Shown here: piece by piece, positions 6,516-6,735 of the stretch
How positions within the stretch are numbered: the first letter of the stretch is position 1
Layout of the letters: each line of letters starts with the position of its first letter
Assembly: GCA_903934155.1 (NCBI GenBank)
Contig: CAIZMS010000329.1
Coordinates: 1 to 6,735, forward strand
DNA length: 6,735 nt
Source: an uncultured bacterium
GTDB lineage: Bacteria > Verrucomicrobiota > Kiritimatiellia > CAIKKV01 > CAITUY01
Direction of reading: 5' to 3'
Translations under genes and position numbers: made by a program
Notes under the pieces: generated by a model
Told to the model about the DNA's origin: nothing
The model's input: only the letters and a program-made list of their open reading frames with translations
The model's database searches: none

Positions 6516-6554
6516 TCAGCGCCTAGGCCCTACTTGAAATATCAAATTGAGCAT
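6516..6554 (-). CDS. Possible 12-residue leader ORF behind the strong promoter
   Basis: The ATG at 6552-6554 is preceded by a good Shine-Dalgarno sequence, GGAAGG (6565-6560) with a five-base spacer, and opens a short frame MLNLIFQVGPRR ending in TGA. The predicted transcription start (about 6568) would leave only two or three bases before the Shine-Dalgarno sequence, which is very tight. There is no run of a single amino acid as in an attenuator leader peptide, and no known family can be assigned. It may be coincidence in non-coding sequence. Confidence 0.2.
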   Translation of the reverse strand: MLNLIFQVGPRR

Positions 6555-6574
6555 AACCGCCTTCCACCGACATC

Positions 6575-6604
6575 ATAATACCCCTTTCCGCTTCACCGCG
6601 TCAA
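6575..6604 (-). promoter_or_regulatory. Strong sigma70-type promoter upstream of the 6S RNA-rarA cluster
   Basis: On the minus strand the -35 box TTGACG (6604-6599) matches TTGACA at five of six positions, and the -10 box TATTAT (6580-6575) matches TATAAT at five of six, with an 18-base spacer. Transcription would start near 6568. It lies about 35 bases after the stop of the right-edge gene and about 345 bases before the 6S 5' end. It is the best promoter seen in the window and could drive a long 6S precursor and, by read-through, the whole cluster; it could equally serve an unrecognised small RNA in between. Confidence 0.65.
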
Positions 6605-6636
6605 GCGATGCAAATTCCAGGACATTCCCCGGTTTT

Positions 6637-6735
6637 TCAGGCGGTTGAAAAGAGGAAGGCCAATTGATCGTTCGAGGGCGGAGTAAAATCAGGCGGCTTG
6701 GGGCGGTAGCGGCCGAGGCGGGAGAACAGATTAGC
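6637..6735 (-). CDS. C-terminal end of an unidentified protein (cut by right edge)
   Basis: A minus-strand frame enters from the right edge and runs 32 codons to a TGA at 6637-6639. It reads ANLFSRLGRYRPKPPDF, then TPPSNDQLAFLFSTA. Third codon positions are mostly G or C, as in the other genes here. The strand agrees with the whole cluster, and the stop sits neatly about 33 bases before a strong promoter, as expected for a gene end. A GC-rich imperfect hairpin (about 6618-6633) follows the stop but lacks a clear U-run. The fragment is too short and shows no motif that allows a function to be named; it could also be chance open frame in GC-rich DNA. Confidence 0.45.
   Translation of the reverse strand, partial: ANLFSRLGRYRPKPPDFTPPSNDQLAFLFSTA

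Larger units (their letters stand above)
6223..6636. other. Intergenic region between the right-edge gene and 6S RNA
   Basis: This stretch of about 410 bases holds no gene that can be supported. It contains a strong sigma70-type promoter near its right end (6575-6604), a weak one at its left end, a possible 12-codon ORF at 6516-6554, and a 42-codon minus-strand frame (6346-6474) starting MNRAFEDGLLRNSEYDG that has no clear ribosome-binding site and no family resemblance. An 8-base direct repeat (GAGTTCGG on the minus strand) occurs at 6480-6487 and 6495-6502. In E. coli and many other bacteria zapA lies upstream of 6S RNA; no ZapA-like sequence is visible here. The simplest reading is a long 5' leader of a 6S precursor transcript. 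Confidence 0.5.

Noticed and set aside
6346..6573. TAG read as pyrrolysine or other recoding
   Set aside because: One in-frame TAG in a short unconserved frame is no evidence for recoding, and its first ATG codons lie upstream of the predicted transcription start.
6618..6633. GC-rich imperfect palindrome after the right-edge gene as a terminator
   Set aside because: The stem needs G-U pairs and is not followed by a U-run, so it is not a convincing intrinsic terminator.

Overview
The window carries one tightly packed cluster transcribed entirely on the minus strand, so it reads from right to left. It is ordinary bacterial chromosome with moderately high GC and no sign of mobile DNA. Reading with transcription, the order is: the last 32 codons of an unrecognised gene (right edge), an intergenic stretch of about 400 bases with a strong sigma70-type promoter, a 6S RNA gene (ssrS), rarA (mgsA), the 5-formyltetrahydrofolate cyclo-ligase gene (fau/ygfA), rny (RNase Y), the ymdB-type phosphodiesterase gene, xseA and xseB (exonuclease VII), and the first 46 codons of an oligopeptide-type ABC transporter ATPase cut by the left edge.

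From rarA to xseB the junctions are overlaps of 8, 4, 4 and 8 bases, plus one 13-base gap before rny. The cluster is therefore almost certainly one transcription unit with translational coupling. The ABC transporter gene follows after 29 bases with no visible terminator. The 6S RNA ends about 13 to 18 bases before the rarA start codon, so rarA and everything downstream probably depend on transcription running through or past the 6S gene. This resembles the ssrS-ygfA arrangement of E. coli, but with rarA inserted between the two.

The genes share a theme of nucleic-acid housekeeping and stress response. 6S RNA controls sigma70 RNA polymerase, RNase Y starts mRNA decay, the YmdB-type enzyme hydrolyses cyclic nucleotides, RarA acts at stalled replication forks, and exonuclease VII degrades single-stranded DNA. 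The folate enzyme is the traditional partner of 6S RNA.

The organism cannot be named with confidence. RNase Y and YmdB exclude a typical enterobacterium. From memory, the RarA motif THNPFFF and the GDHTWD motif in the YmdB-type protein look like versions seen in the Planctomycetes-Verrucomicrobia-Kiritimatiellota group; a deltaproteobacterium-like lineage is the alternative. No wholly new system is visible. The points most worth attention are the 6S locus, with its two possible promoters and a terminator-like 3' end, and an Asn-to-Asp change at a metal-site position of the YmdB-type protein.
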